A stretch of DNA of 45,973 nt from positions 1-45,973 of the forward strand of contig JAEEIH010000152.1 in the NCBI GenBank assembly GCA_016281275.1, in the 5' to 3' direction. The number at the start of each line of letters is the position of its first letter. Positions within the stretch are counted from its first letter, which is position 1. The position numbers and the translations under genes are program-made. Origin of the DNA: Lachnospiraceae bacterium. GTDB lineage: Bacteria; Bacillota; Clostridia; Lachnospirales; Lachnospiraceae. The notes below the pieces were generated by a model. That model searched no databases. It had not been told where the DNA came from and saw only the letters and a list, made by a program, of their open reading frames with translations. Below are positions 16,678 through 25,939 of the stretch, one piece after another.

Positions 16678-18429
16678 GTGTTGAACCGTTTTGTCAAAGT
16701 GCTCAACAAAATATCCATCAGACGCAAGCTTTACCTGATGCTTGTGCTTTGTGTGTTCCTTCCTTTGCTTCTTACGGATTTTCTTTTCGCCACCATTGTT
16801 ATCAGCACCGAAATGAATGAGGATGAGCGGATCATGAACAATATCGCGGATTCGGTCAAGTTCACTCTCAATGACTACTGCGATTCGGCATATGTTTTTC
16901 TCAACAGTCTTGCTTCCGACAGGACCATCGACCAGTTTATCACTTCCGAATATAATTCTCCGCTCAGCTTTTATGAAGAACGCTACCCTCTTGTGAACCG
17001 CACGCCTTTTTCGAATGACCGTTTCTCGGCAACGATATACTCGATAAAAAAAGGGATCGTCAGCGGAGGAAGCTTTCAGGAGCTTTCGAAATTTAAGGAT
17101 TCGGAGTGGTACAGGGAGTATATGAACGCAACGAAGGATTATGTCCTTCACATCGGATATGACAGGCTTTACTGGCGCAGTCAGAGAGTCATAAGCGTAG
17201 TGAGCGTTTTTGATTTTTTTCATAAGAGTGACAGAAGGGAGGAAAAACCGCTGATAAAAGTGGACATGAGTTACAGTGACATCCAGCAGGTGATAGACAA
17301 TTCGAATTACTCAAACATCATCTATGTATGTCTCGGGGACACGATCGTTTTCTCGAATGACCAGAAGGGAGGCGTAACGACGCCTTTTTCGACGGTTAGC
17401 GACGATATAAAAAACGACGCGGCTTTTATTTCGACTTTTTCGATGATGGATAAAACTTTTGACGTTTACGTGATGGGGAATGAGAATATCATGGCGAGGG
17501 CTTTAAGGGAAAATGCAAAGCTCTTCGCATTGCTCCTATTAATGAACATTATTATTCCGGTGACACTTTACAGACTTTTCATAAGATCGTTCGTGGACAG
17601 GCTCAGGACGCTTACCGACTTTATCGAGACAAACGATGCCGCCGCACTCGGCATGCTCGGTCAGAACGAGGAGGGAGACGAGATAAGCAGGCTGACTCAA
17701 GCGTATAATGACATGACCGTGAGAATCAACAGTCTGATCGACAATGAGTATAAGGAAAGATTGCGGCGCCAGGATATGGACCTTGCCCGTCAGAGGGCGG
17801 AGCTTCATGCGCTCCACTCGCAGATCAATCCGCACTTCCTATTTAACGCGCTCGAGAGCATCAGAATGCATTCACTCCTCAAAAAGGAAAACGAAACGGC
17901 GAGAATGGTCGAGAAGCTGGCAATCATTCAGAGGCAGAACGTTGAGTGGAACGAGGACAGTGTAAAGGTCAGTGATGAGATAAGATTTGTCGAGGCTTAT
18001 CTTGAACTTCAGAAGTACCGGTTCGGCAACAAGCTCATGTACGAGATTTCGGTTGATGAAGAATGTGAGGATGTCAGACTTCCCAAGATCACGCTTGTTA
18101 CATTCGTTGAAAATGCATGCATTCACGGAATGGAAAACAAAACATCGTCGTGTTATGTCTTTGTTCGTGTTACAATAGAAGACAATGAGCTTGTCCTTGA
18201 AGTGGAAGATACGGGAACGGGCATTCCCGAGGACGAGTGCAGAACACTTCTCGAGGACATTGAAAATGTCACGATGAGTACGATAGAGGACAGAAAGAGT
18301 ATCGGAATCCTTAATGCCGCGCTGAGACTTAAAATGTACACGGGCGGAAAGGTTAAATTCGAAATTGAAAGTGAACGCGGTGTCGGAACGATCGTTACTA
18401 TCCGTCTGCCGCTCGGTGAGGAGGCATAA
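16678..18429 (+). CDS. YesM-type sensor histidine kinase (His_kinase + HATPase)
   Basis: ALHSQINPHFLFNALESIRMHSLLKKENETARMVEKLA; TGTGIPEDE; GIGLLN-like SIGILNAALRLKMYTGG; AGAGGAGG RBS before GTG 16678/TTG 16681. Confidence 0.92.
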   Translation: MLNRFVKVLNKISIRRKLYLMLVLCVFLPLLLTDFLFATIVISTEMNEDERIMNNIADSVKFTLNDYCDSAYVFLNSLASDRTIDQFITSEYNSPLSFYEERYPLVNRTPFSNDRFSATIYSIKKGIVSGGSFQELSKFKDSEWYREYMNATKDYVLHIGYDRLYWRSQRVISVVSVFDFFHKSDRREEKPLIKVDMSYSDIQQVIDNSNYSNIIYVCLGDTIVFSNDQKGGVTTPFSTVSDDIKNDAAFISTFSMMDKTFDVYVMGNENIMARALRENAKLFALLLLMNIIIPVTLYRLFIRSFVDRLRTLTDFIETNDAAALGMLGQNEEGDEISRLTQAYNDMTVRINSLIDNEYKERLRRQDMDLARQRAELHALHSQINPHFLFNALESIRMHSLLKKENETARMVEKLAIIQRQNVEWNEDSVKVSDEIRFVEAYLELQKYRFGNKLMYEISVDEECEDVRLPKITLVTFVENACIHGMENKTSSCYVFVRVTIEDNELVLEVEDTGTGIPEDECRTLLEDIENVTMSTIEDRKSIGILNAALRLKMYTGGKVKFEIESERGVGTIVTIRLPLGEEA

Positions 18430-20018
18430 TGCTTAAAGTATTGCTTGTTGACGATGAGCCGGTTATCCTCGAAGGTCTCTCCATGATGATAGACTGGGAA
18501 CAGGAAGGACTTAAGGTTGTGGGAACCGCTCCCGACGGAATGGAAGCTCTCCGTATGATCAGGCAGCTGTCGCCCGATATTGTCATCACGGACATTAAGA
18601 TGCCGAGAATGACCGGACTTGAGCTTCTTGAAAGAGTGAGGGAAAAAGAGAAAGAGCAGATCAGCTTTATAGTCCTGACAGGCTTCGATGATTTCTCTTA
18701 TGCGAGAAGAGCCCTAAAACTCGAGGCTGTTGATTATCTCCTTAAACCGGTTGAGAAGAAAGAACTGCTTACCGCCCTTAAAAAGGCATCCCTTATCTGC
18801 GAGGCAATTGACAGATCGAAGAAGACGGACACCGATCTTCAAAAAGAAGTTCTCTTCCATAATATAATATCTCTTATTAACGGAAAGAGCGACAGTGCAT
18901 CTCTCAACAGTATCAAACAGTATCTGGGAAGACTCACCGGAGTCAGGTATATCTCGATCGAACTGAATGAGAACAATGAGGTGATAGCGAAGGCTAAGGT
19001 CGAGGAAAAAAGAAGAATGCAGAAGCTGATGTATTCGGCTTGTCTCGACAATACGGAGGATGAGTACAGAGTCCTTTTTGATGTGTCGCTCAGAGGATCG
19101 AATTATGATGTCGGTTTTATCTACAGCGACGAGCTGCTTCATGACGGTATTTCGGAGAAGGAATATTTTGCACAACTACGAAAATCCATTGATGAAAGGC
19201 TGGGATTTCCGGTCGTTTTTATTCCGGGAAGGAAAGTCGATTCCCTTGCCGACATAGCGGTATCGTGTAAGTCGGTCGCCATGGCCGATTCTCTTCGTGA
19301 GTGGAGCGCGTATGAAGATGCGGACGAGGCGAAGCTTGCAGGCTTCATAAACAGTGGTCTCGCGGTTGACAAAAACCAGGTTGATGAACTTGTAAAATCT
19401 GTTACCCGAAACAGGAAAGAAGATATTTTAAGGCAGGCGGCTTCACTTGTCGACACGTTCCAGGGGATGGAGAACAGGTTCATATCCATGGTTATAGACT
19501 ACCTGATCTTCGGACTTATCGGCACGGCAAAAGAGCTCGACAGTCAGATCGATCAGGAAGAGGTGCTTCGTTACATCAGCGATTCGGTATACGAAGAAAT
19601 AGAACTCAAGAGCGACAGCGAAAACCTGTCGAAGATACTTGTGGATTACGCCGAATATCTTGACGAGCTTCGTTCGAGCAATTCTGCGGGAATACTGAAA
19701 AACATAGAAGACGATATCCGTGAAAACTATCGTGAGAACCTGACGTTAAAGGAACTCGGAGCCAAATATTATATAAATGCGTCGTACCTCGGACAGCTCT
19801 TTAAGGCAAAATACGGGACTACATTCAAGTCCTTTTTGCATCACATAAGAATAGAAAAGGCGGAAGATCTTCTTATAAACAGTGATATGAAGATGTACAG
19901 CATCGCCGAGGCAGTCGGATATAAAGACACGGATTATTTTATCGATCACTTTATTGCCGAAAAAGGATGCACACCGAGCAAGTACAGAAAAGAGATAAAC
20001 AAAAACAAGAAAATATAA
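18429..20018 (+). CDS. YesN-type response regulator, REC plus AraC-family HTH
   Basis: VLLVDDEPVILEGL...DIVITDIKMPRMTGLEL; C-terminal AraC HTH YINASYLGQLFKAKYGTTFKSFLHHIRIEKAEDLL...YKDTDYFIDHF. TAATG overlap with the kinase. Confidence 0.95.
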   Translation: MLKVLLVDDEPVILEGLSMMIDWEQEGLKVVGTAPDGMEALRMIRQLSPDIVITDIKMPRMTGLELLERVREKEKEQISFIVLTGFDDFSYARRALKLEAVDYLLKPVEKKELLTALKKASLICEAIDRSKKTDTDLQKEVLFHNIISLINGKSDSASLNSIKQYLGRLTGVRYISIELNENNEVIAKAKVEEKRRMQKLMYSACLDNTEDEYRVLFDVSLRGSNYDVGFIYSDELLHDGISEKEYFAQLRKSIDERLGFPVVFIPGRKVDSLADIAVSCKSVAMADSLREWSAYEDADEAKLAGFINSGLAVDKNQVDELVKSVTRNRKEDILRQAASLVDTFQGMENRFISMVIDYLIFGLIGTAKELDSQIDQEEVLRYISDSVYEEIELKSDSENLSKILVDYAEYLDELRSSNSAGILKNIEDDIRENYRENLTLKELGAKYYINASYLGQLFKAKYGTTFKSFLHHIRIEKAEDLLINSDMKMYSIAEAVGYKDTDYFIDHFIAEKGCTPSKYRKEINKNKKI

Positions 20019-20052
20019 CTAAAAATACAAAAATCACGTTTTGACAACAGAA

Positions 20053-20080
20053 TTAGAATTCTAAGTGTATTCTTAAGAAT
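20053..20080 (+). promoter_or_regulatory. Candidate operator: two 12-bp palindromes / ATTCT(T)AAG direct repeats
   Basis: TTAGAATTCTAA (20053-20064) and ATTCTTAAGAAT (20069-20080), both perfect palindromes, 16 bp centre to centre, upstream of the sugar SBP gene. Confidence 0.45.
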
Positions 20081-20182
20081 TTTCCCCGTTTTTTTTTGGA
20101 ATTTGTACTGTATATCCAAAAAAAGGTTATGTTAGAATAATGAAAGTAGTGCAAAACTACTAAAAATTTAGAGGAGGCAACT

Positions 20183-21958
20183 ATGAAAAAGTTAGTAGCA
20201 TTATTACTCGTTCTTGCTATGGCTCTTGCTTGTCTTACAGCATGTGGTAAGTCGGAAGAGCCCGCAGCTGAAACTACTCCCGCAACTACAGAGAGCAAGC
20301 CCGCTGAGACAGCAACAAACGACACCAAGCCTGCTGAGACAGCAGCACCCGCACCCGCAGCTGACACAACTGAGGAAGCTGCTCCCGCAGTGGAAGAGAC
20401 ACCCGCTGAGGTTACAAACTTCACAATGTTCATCACAATGCCCGGCAACGAGATCAACTCCGATAACGAAATCGCTGATATGATCGCTCAGAAGTGGGGC
20501 GTTAAGGTTAAGGAGACCTGGCTTACAGGTCAGACCGCTTCAGAAGCTACAGGTACAATCCTTGCTTCAGGTCAGTACCCTGACTTCATCGATTCCGATG
20601 AAATGAACATGCTCGTTGATGCTGACGCTCTTATAGCTCTTGATGACTACATCGATCAGTATCCCGAGTTTAGAGACACATGGTTCACACCCGATGAGTG
20701 GGAGAAGTTCCGTCAGCCCGATGGACATATCTACTGGATCAACCCCTTCGGCAACACCATGGGCAAGTCTAAGGCTACAACACACAATGACGAAGCATTC
20801 TGGATTCAGGTAAGAGTACTTGAGTGGGCAGGATACCCTCAGATCAAGACTATGGATCAGTACTTCGACGTTCTCGAGCGTTACATGGCAGCTAACCCCA
20901 CAATGGATGACGGAACACCTAACATGGCATACACCATCCTTTGCGAGGACTGGAGATACTTCTGTCTTGAGAACGCAGGTCAGTTCCTTGCAGGATATCC
21001 CAATGATGGTTCTGTAATCGTCAACAAGGAAACAATGACAATCGAAGATTACAACACATCAGCTGATACAAAGGCATACTTCAAGAAGCTCAACGAAGAG
21101 TACCAGAAGGGCTTCGTCGATCCCGAGAGCTTCACACAGACATATGATGAGTACATCGCTAAGCTTTCAACCGGTCGCGTTCTCGGCATGGTTGATCAGT
21201 GGTGGGATTTCGCATACACTGTAAATGATGTATTCAAGACACAGGGTCTTGACCTTAAGGGATGCAACTATGTTCCTCTCGGACTTACAACAACCGAAGG
21301 CATGATTAACAGATGGCATACATATGATGATACTGTAAACCAGGCATCAGGTATCGCAATCACAACATCTTGTGCTGATCCTGACAAGGCATTCAAGTTC
21401 ATCGTTGACTGCGCTATGGATCAGGAACTTCATGATCTCAGATACTGGGGCGTAAAGGGCGTTGACTACGAAGTAGATGCAGACGGCCTCTTCTACAGAA
21501 CAGATGCTCAGAGACAGCAGTGGGCTGACACTTCTTACCAGGCAGCTCATCGTTGCCAGTACACCTATTTCCCTCAGTGGCATGGAACAAGCCGCGATGG
21601 CAAGAATGCTAACAAGCCCGAAGAGCAGCCTTCAGAGTTCCAGAACGACATGGCTGAGCCTCTTGTTAAGTGCTTCGCAGCATACGGCGCAGGAAACTAT
21701 CCTGATATGATCGGTTCTATCCAGGAGACGAACGGACCTTGGTTCCCGATGTACAGCTATTCTAACAACTTTACAACAGAGACACCCGGCGGTCTTGCTT
21801 GGGCTCTTATGGGCGAGACAAAGCATGAGTGGCTTCCTAAGGTTGTTATGGCACCTGACTTCGAAGCAACATGGGCTGATTACATGAACGTTTACAACGC
21901 ATGCAATCCTCAGGACTTCCTTGCTGAGATGCAGGCAATCCTTGATACATTCAAATAA
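20183..21958 (+). CDS. Extracellular sugar-binding lipoprotein of CUT1-type ABC transporter
   Basis: Lipoprotein signal LLVLAMALACLTACGKSEE, low-complexity A/P/T/E linker, then family 1-type SBP; followed by LplB/YtcP-like permeases. Confidence 0.9.
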   Translation: MKKLVALLLVLAMALACLTACGKSEEPAAETTPATTESKPAETATNDTKPAETAAPAPAADTTEEAAPAVEETPAEVTNFTMFITMPGNEINSDNEIADMIAQKWGVKVKETWLTGQTASEATGTILASGQYPDFIDSDEMNMLVDADALIALDDYIDQYPEFRDTWFTPDEWEKFRQPDGHIYWINPFGNTMGKSKATTHNDEAFWIQVRVLEWAGYPQIKTMDQYFDVLERYMAANPTMDDGTPNMAYTILCEDWRYFCLENAGQFLAGYPNDGSVIVNKETMTIEDYNTSADTKAYFKKLNEEYQKGFVDPESFTQTYDEYIAKLSTGRVLGMVDQWWDFAYTVNDVFKTQGLDLKGCNYVPLGLTTTEGMINRWHTYDDTVNQASGIAITTSCADPDKAFKFIVDCAMDQELHDLRYWGVKGVDYEVDADGLFYRTDAQRQQWADTSYQAAHRCQYTYFPQWHGTSRDGKNANKPEEQPSEFQNDMAEPLVKCFAAYGAGNYPDMIGSIQETNGPWFPMYSYSNNFTTETPGGLAWALMGETKHEWLPKVVMAPDFEATWADYMNVYNACNPQDFLAEMQAILDTFK

Positions 21959-21993
21959 TGTATTTGAGAAAGCTTATCTGATTTAAAATCCAC

Positions 21994-22039
21994 GGGAGTG
22001 GCACAGAGTTTCCGATACCGGAAATCCGGTGCCACTCCC
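21994..22039 (+). terminator. Intra-operonic composite stem-loop (partial terminator / mRNA stabiliser)
   Basis: gggagtggcac (21994-22004) / gtgccactccc (22029-22039) with an inner tttccg-atac-cggaaa hairpin, followed by tttt. Confidence 0.7.
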
Positions 22040-22064
22040 TTTTGTTTAAGATAGGAGAGGCCAC

Positions 22065-23021
22065 ATGGCTAAATCTGCAGCAATGATCAATGCTCCGCGC
22101 AAGGATCGTAAATTCACATGGAAAGAAATTAAGAGACAAAAAGTTCTCTTGATCATAGCGCTTGCTGTATTTGTTTACGGTATAGTATTCTATTATCTTC
22201 CTCTTTTCGGCTGGGCTACGGCGTTTATTCAATATAAGCCCAAGGGAGGAATCTTCGGATCCGCATATATCGGATTCGACAAATTTAAGTTCCTTTTTAC
22301 AAACGAAAATATCGGATTTTGGCGTGTTATGCGTAACACGTTCTGTATGGGCGCCCTGAACCTGATCACATCCACGTTCATGGCTGTTTTCTTTGCTATT
22401 TTGCTTAACGAGATCAAGCCGACGATCATCAAGAAACCCATTCAGACAGTATCTTATCTACCTCACTTCCTTTCATGGATCATTGTTGTAGGTATCCTTC
22501 ACAGTGCTCTTTCAAGCACGGGTATCGTCAATGATGTCCTCATTAAATTGGGAGTGGTTGATCAGGCAATCAACTTCTTTGCATTTCCTGAATACTTCTG
22601 GGGTATCGTGGCTTTTGCAAACGTCTGGAAGGAAACGGGATGGAATGCGATCATCTACCTTTCGGCGATCACTTCGATCGATCCTACTCTTTACGAGGCG
22701 GCCTCTATCGACGGCGCAGGCAGATGGGCGAAGATCAAATATATTACATTACCCGGTATCAAACCTACTTTCATGATCCTGCTTCTTATCAATGTCGGTA
22801 ACGTTCTTAATGCAGGATTCGAAGTTCAGTACCTTCTCGGTAACGGTCTTGTTAAGAAGGTTTCGGAGACCATCGATATCTTTGTTCTTAAATGGGGTAT
22901 CAGCCAGAACGATTTCTCGCTCGGTACAGCGGCCGGTATCTTTAAGAGTGCAATTAGTATTCTCCTCATCGTTCTTTGTAATGCTTGGGCTAAGCATGCG
23001 GGCGAAGAGAGACTGTTTTGA
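22065..23021 (+). CDS. Sugar ABC transporter permease (LplB-like)
   Basis: KVLLIIALAVFVYGIVFYYLPLFGWATAFIQYKP; EAASIDGAGRWAKIKYITLPGIKPT (EAA loop). Confidence 0.93.
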   Translation: MAKSAAMINAPRKDRKFTWKEIKRQKVLLIIALAVFVYGIVFYYLPLFGWATAFIQYKPKGGIFGSAYIGFDKFKFLFTNENIGFWRVMRNTFCMGALNLITSTFMAVFFAILLNEIKPTIIKKPIQTVSYLPHFLSWIIVVGILHSALSSTGIVNDVLIKLGVVDQAINFFAFPEYFWGIVAFANVWKETGWNAIIYLSAITSIDPTLYEAASIDGAGRWAKIKYITLPGIKPTFMILLLINVGNVLNAGFEVQYLLGNGLVKKVSETIDIFVLKWGISQNDFSLGTAAGIFKSAISILLIVLCNAWAKHAGEERLF

Positions 23022-23039
23022 TGAGGAGGCTGAGAAAGT

Positions 23040-23948
23040 ATGGAAACTAAGAATAAACATAAAAAACCGATCAACGGTTGGAACATTGCATTTAAGGTTT
23101 TCCTTGTGATCTTCATGGTTATTTTCCTTGTTGCAACGCTCTATCCCGTTATCAATACGATAGCTCTTTCGTTTAATGACGGTACGGACGCAGTAAGAGG
23201 CGGCATTTATCTTTGGCCGAGAGTGTTCTCGACAAAGAGTTATAAGACGGTTTTCGCCATGGAAAACCTTCTTACCGGATTCAAGATCTCCGTTTTAAGA
23301 ACTGTCATCGGTACGCTTTCGTCGCTCGCCATTAACGCTCTCCTTGCGTTTGTTCTCAGCAGAAAGCGTTTCCTGTTCTCCACGCAGCTTTCGTTCTTCT
23401 ACGTAATTACGATGTATGTCAACGGCGGTCTTATCCCGACATTCATCCTTTACAAGAACCTCGGCCTCATGAACAGCTTCAATGTTTATTGGGTAACCGG
23501 CCTCGTCAGCGCATGGAACATGCTTGTCCTTCGTACATACATGAAGGGTCTTCCGGAATCACTCGAGGAGTCGGCACAGCTCGACGGAGCGGGATATTTT
23601 ACGATCTTTACAAGGATCATTTCACCTCTTTGCAAACCTGTTTATGCGACCATCGCTCTTTTCGTTGCCGTATGGCAGTGGAACAACTGGTTCGATGCGA
23701 TGATCTACAACAGACTTGCCACGGAATACACGGTTCTTCAGTACGAGCTCATGAAACTTCTTTCGTCTGTTATGAACCAGAGCGGTAGCGCGGAAACTGC
23801 AAAGGATGCCGGAGGTGCGAACACGATCACACCCATCACGGTTCGATCGGCTGCTTCGGTTATCACGATGTTACCTATCATCTGCGTATATCCTTTCCTT
23901 CAGAGGTATTTTGTTACCGGTCTTACGATCGGTGGTGTAAAAGAGTGA
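23040..23948 (+). CDS. Sugar ABC transporter permease (YtcP-like)
   Basis: LYPVINTIALSFND; ESAQLDGAGYFTIFTRIISPLCKPVYATIALF (EAA loop). Confidence 0.94.
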   Translation: METKNKHKKPINGWNIAFKVFLVIFMVIFLVATLYPVINTIALSFNDGTDAVRGGIYLWPRVFSTKSYKTVFAMENLLTGFKISVLRTVIGTLSSLAINALLAFVLSRKRFLFSTQLSFFYVITMYVNGGLIPTFILYKNLGLMNSFNVYWVTGLVSAWNMLVLRTYMKGLPESLEESAQLDGAGYFTIFTRIISPLCKPVYATIALFVAVWQWNNWFDAMIYNRLATEYTVLQYELMKLLSSVMNQSGSAETAKDAGGANTITPITVRSAASVITMLPIICVYPFLQRYFVTGLTIGGVKE

Positions 23949-23971
23949 GATCTTGCTAATACATTAAAAAA

Positions 23972-24001
23972 GGCTCGTGGCCGTAAGGTCGCGAGTCTTT
24001 T
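23972..24001 (+). terminator. Rho-independent terminator after sugar ABC operon
   Basis: ggctcgtggcc GTAA ggtcgcgagtc (23972-23997), with G-T wobbles, followed by tttttg. Confidence 0.75.
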
Positions 24002-24016
24002 TGTGCGATAAACGAA

Positions 24017-24231
24017 AGCCGTCTGTTGCAAGCTTGCTTGTGAACAGACGGCTGAGTGAACGGACATCGAGCGGATTTGTACGCGAGATGTCCCGTCGAA
24101 TCGAGTAGGAGTCAGCCTACTCGATTTATGGTTGTGGGAGATTCCGGATCTTTCAATCGTGATGACCGGTTGTCGCAGTTCGATTTTGTGATAGCGTGTA
24201 GTTTTATGGTCATCCCCTAAAGATCCGAAAT
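24017..24231. ncRNA. Candidate structured RNA / multi-hairpin intergenic element (strand unknown)
   Basis: Stems: 24017-24027/24043-24053 (11 bp), 24062-24068/24087-24093 (7 bp), 24099-24109/24116-24126 (11 bp), and 24141-24153/24219-24231 (12 of 13 bp) enclosing 24161-24167/24208-24214 (7 bp). Confidence 0.4.
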
Positions 24232-24270
24232 AAATTTAGTAAAAGCGCAGGTGAAGCACTTGCTCTCTAA

Positions 24271-25854
24271 TTATTTAATAAGAAGCTTGCTGTACGCTTC
24301 AAGTGCTCCGGAACATTCGCCGTTCAGAACTCTTGTTGCAAGAACCTTTCCGAGCTGAACGCCTTCCTGATCGAAGCTGTTGAGGTTCCATGCGAAGCCT
24401 TGGAACATGATCTTGTTCTCGAAATGTGAAAGAAGGGATCCGAGTGCTTCGGGAGTGAATTTCTCGCCGTAGATGAGAGAAGAGGGACGACCGCCGTCAA
24501 AGCGCTTGTTGGGGTTCTCGTCATCCTTTCCGCAGGCAAAAGCGACGATCTGTGCAGCGAGGTTTGCACACAGTTTTGCACGTGAGGTGCTTCCTTTTAC
24601 ATCAAAGTCGAGTGTTCCCTGGTTGTTTGCGAATCCGACAAACTGGAGAGGAACGATGTCAGTACCCTGATGAAGGAGCTGATAGAAGGAGTGCTGACCG
24701 TTTGTTCCGGGCTCGCCGAAGAGGACGGGACCTGTTTTATAGTTTACGGGTTCGCCAAATCTGTTGACCGACTTGCCGTTGGATTCCATGTCGGCTTGCT
24801 GAAGATGCGCAGGAAAACGTGACAACCCCTGAGCATAAGGCAAAACGGCTGTTGTTGCATAACCGAGAATGTTACGCTCCCAAATACCGATGAGTGCATC
24901 GAGCATGGAAGGATTCTTTAAGATGTCACGCTCTTTGGACTGCGAATCCTGTGATGCTGCACCCTGAAGGAATCTGTCAAAGAGAAATCCGCCGAAAGCG
25001 AGAGAAAGAACCGCGCCGCCGACTGCCGATGTTGAGGAATAACGTCCTCCGATATAATCGTCAATATAGAACGAATCAAGGTAATCCTTGCTGTTTGCGA
25101 GGGGAGAGGTCTTGCTTGTCACGGCGATCATGTGTTTAGCAGGATCGAGCTTCGCGTTTTTCAACATATTCCTGACGAGGGTCTCGTTTGTGAGGGTTTC
25201 GAGTGTTGTTCCCGATTTTGAAACGAGAACGAAAAGCGTTTCCGAAAGATTAAGCCCGGAGAGAACGCTGTACGCGTCGTCGGGATCGACATTGCTGATG
25301 AAGTACGCTCTCATGCGGAGCATGTCCTTCTGGCGGGCATAATTCTCAAGCGCGAGATATATAGCGCGCGGACCGAGGTCGCTGCCGCCGATGCCGATCT
25401 GTACAACATTCTTAAAAGCGCCGTTCTCACCCCCGATTTCTCCGCTGTGAACTTTCTTTGAGAACTGAATGATACGGTTCTGCTGCTCGAGATAAAAAGC
25501 ACGCTTGTCTTCGCCGTCTGCGATAACTCTTTCGCCGAGAAGACCGCGTGTGAGGTGATGCAGAACAAGTCTTTTCTCACCGGTGTTTATCACTTCGCCG
25601 TTATAGAGAGCTGCATATTTATCGATAAGCTGAGCTTCATCGGCAAGCTCTTGAAGTACTTCAAGAACATCGTCATTAACCTGCTTGGCGGCAAAGTTGT
25701 ATGTAAGTCCCGTTGCCATGGGAACGGAGTATTTTGCAACACGCTTGGCTCCGTCTTCCCCGCTCAGCATTTGCTTAAGAGGGGATACACTGTCCTTAAG
25801 CTTCTCAAGCTTTTTAAATGAACTGAGCTTATCAAGATTTGTCCAATTGATCAT
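24271..25854 (-). CDS. pgi: Glucose-6-phosphate isomerase
   Basis: VVQIGIGGSDLGPRAIYLAL, LVSKSGTTLETLTNETLVR, GGRYSSTSAVGG, GEPGTNGQHSFYQLLHQGT. Confidence 0.96.
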   Translation of the reverse strand: MINWTNLDKLSSFKKLEKLKDSVSPLKQMLSGEDGAKRVAKYSVPMATGLTYNFAAKQVNDDVLEVLQELADEAQLIDKYAALYNGEVINTGEKRLVLHHLTRGLLGERVIADGEDKRAFYLEQQNRIIQFSKKVHSGEIGGENGAFKNVVQIGIGGSDLGPRAIYLALENYARQKDMLRMRAYFISNVDPDDAYSVLSGLNLSETLFVLVSKSGTTLETLTNETLVRNMLKNAKLDPAKHMIAVTSKTSPLANSKDYLDSFYIDDYIGGRYSSTSAVGGAVLSLAFGGFLFDRFLQGAASQDSQSKERDILKNPSMLDALIGIWERNILGYATTAVLPYAQGLSRFPAHLQQADMESNGKSVNRFGEPVNYKTGPVLFGEPGTNGQHSFYQLLHQGTDIVPLQFVGFANNQGTLDFDVKGSTSRAKLCANLAAQIVAFACGKDDENPNKRFDGGRPSSLIYGEKFTPEALGSLLSHFENKIMFQGFAWNLNSFDQEGVQLGKVLATRVLNGECSGALEAYSKLLIK

Positions 25855-25886
25855 AGATTACCTCCGGATTGTTTGACGTATCATAG

Positions 25887-25915
25887 ATTATACTTTACTG
25901 CGCTTTTTATATCAA
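25887..25915 (-). promoter_or_regulatory. Sigma-A-like promoter of pgi
   Basis: On the minus strand: TTGATA, 17 nt, TATAAT. Confidence 0.6.
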
Positions 25916-25939
25916 GTGCGAACCGGAGACTGTGCGGTT

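Noticed and set aside
16414-17223. 269-aa minus-strand ORF
   Set aside because: Antisense to TetR/YesM genes and crosses a strong terminator; composition is typical of shadow ORFs.
20041-20046. TTGACA as the -35 of the sugar SBP promoter
   Set aside because: No convincing -10 at 16-18 nt; the start codon is 140 nt away, so the promoter remains unassigned.
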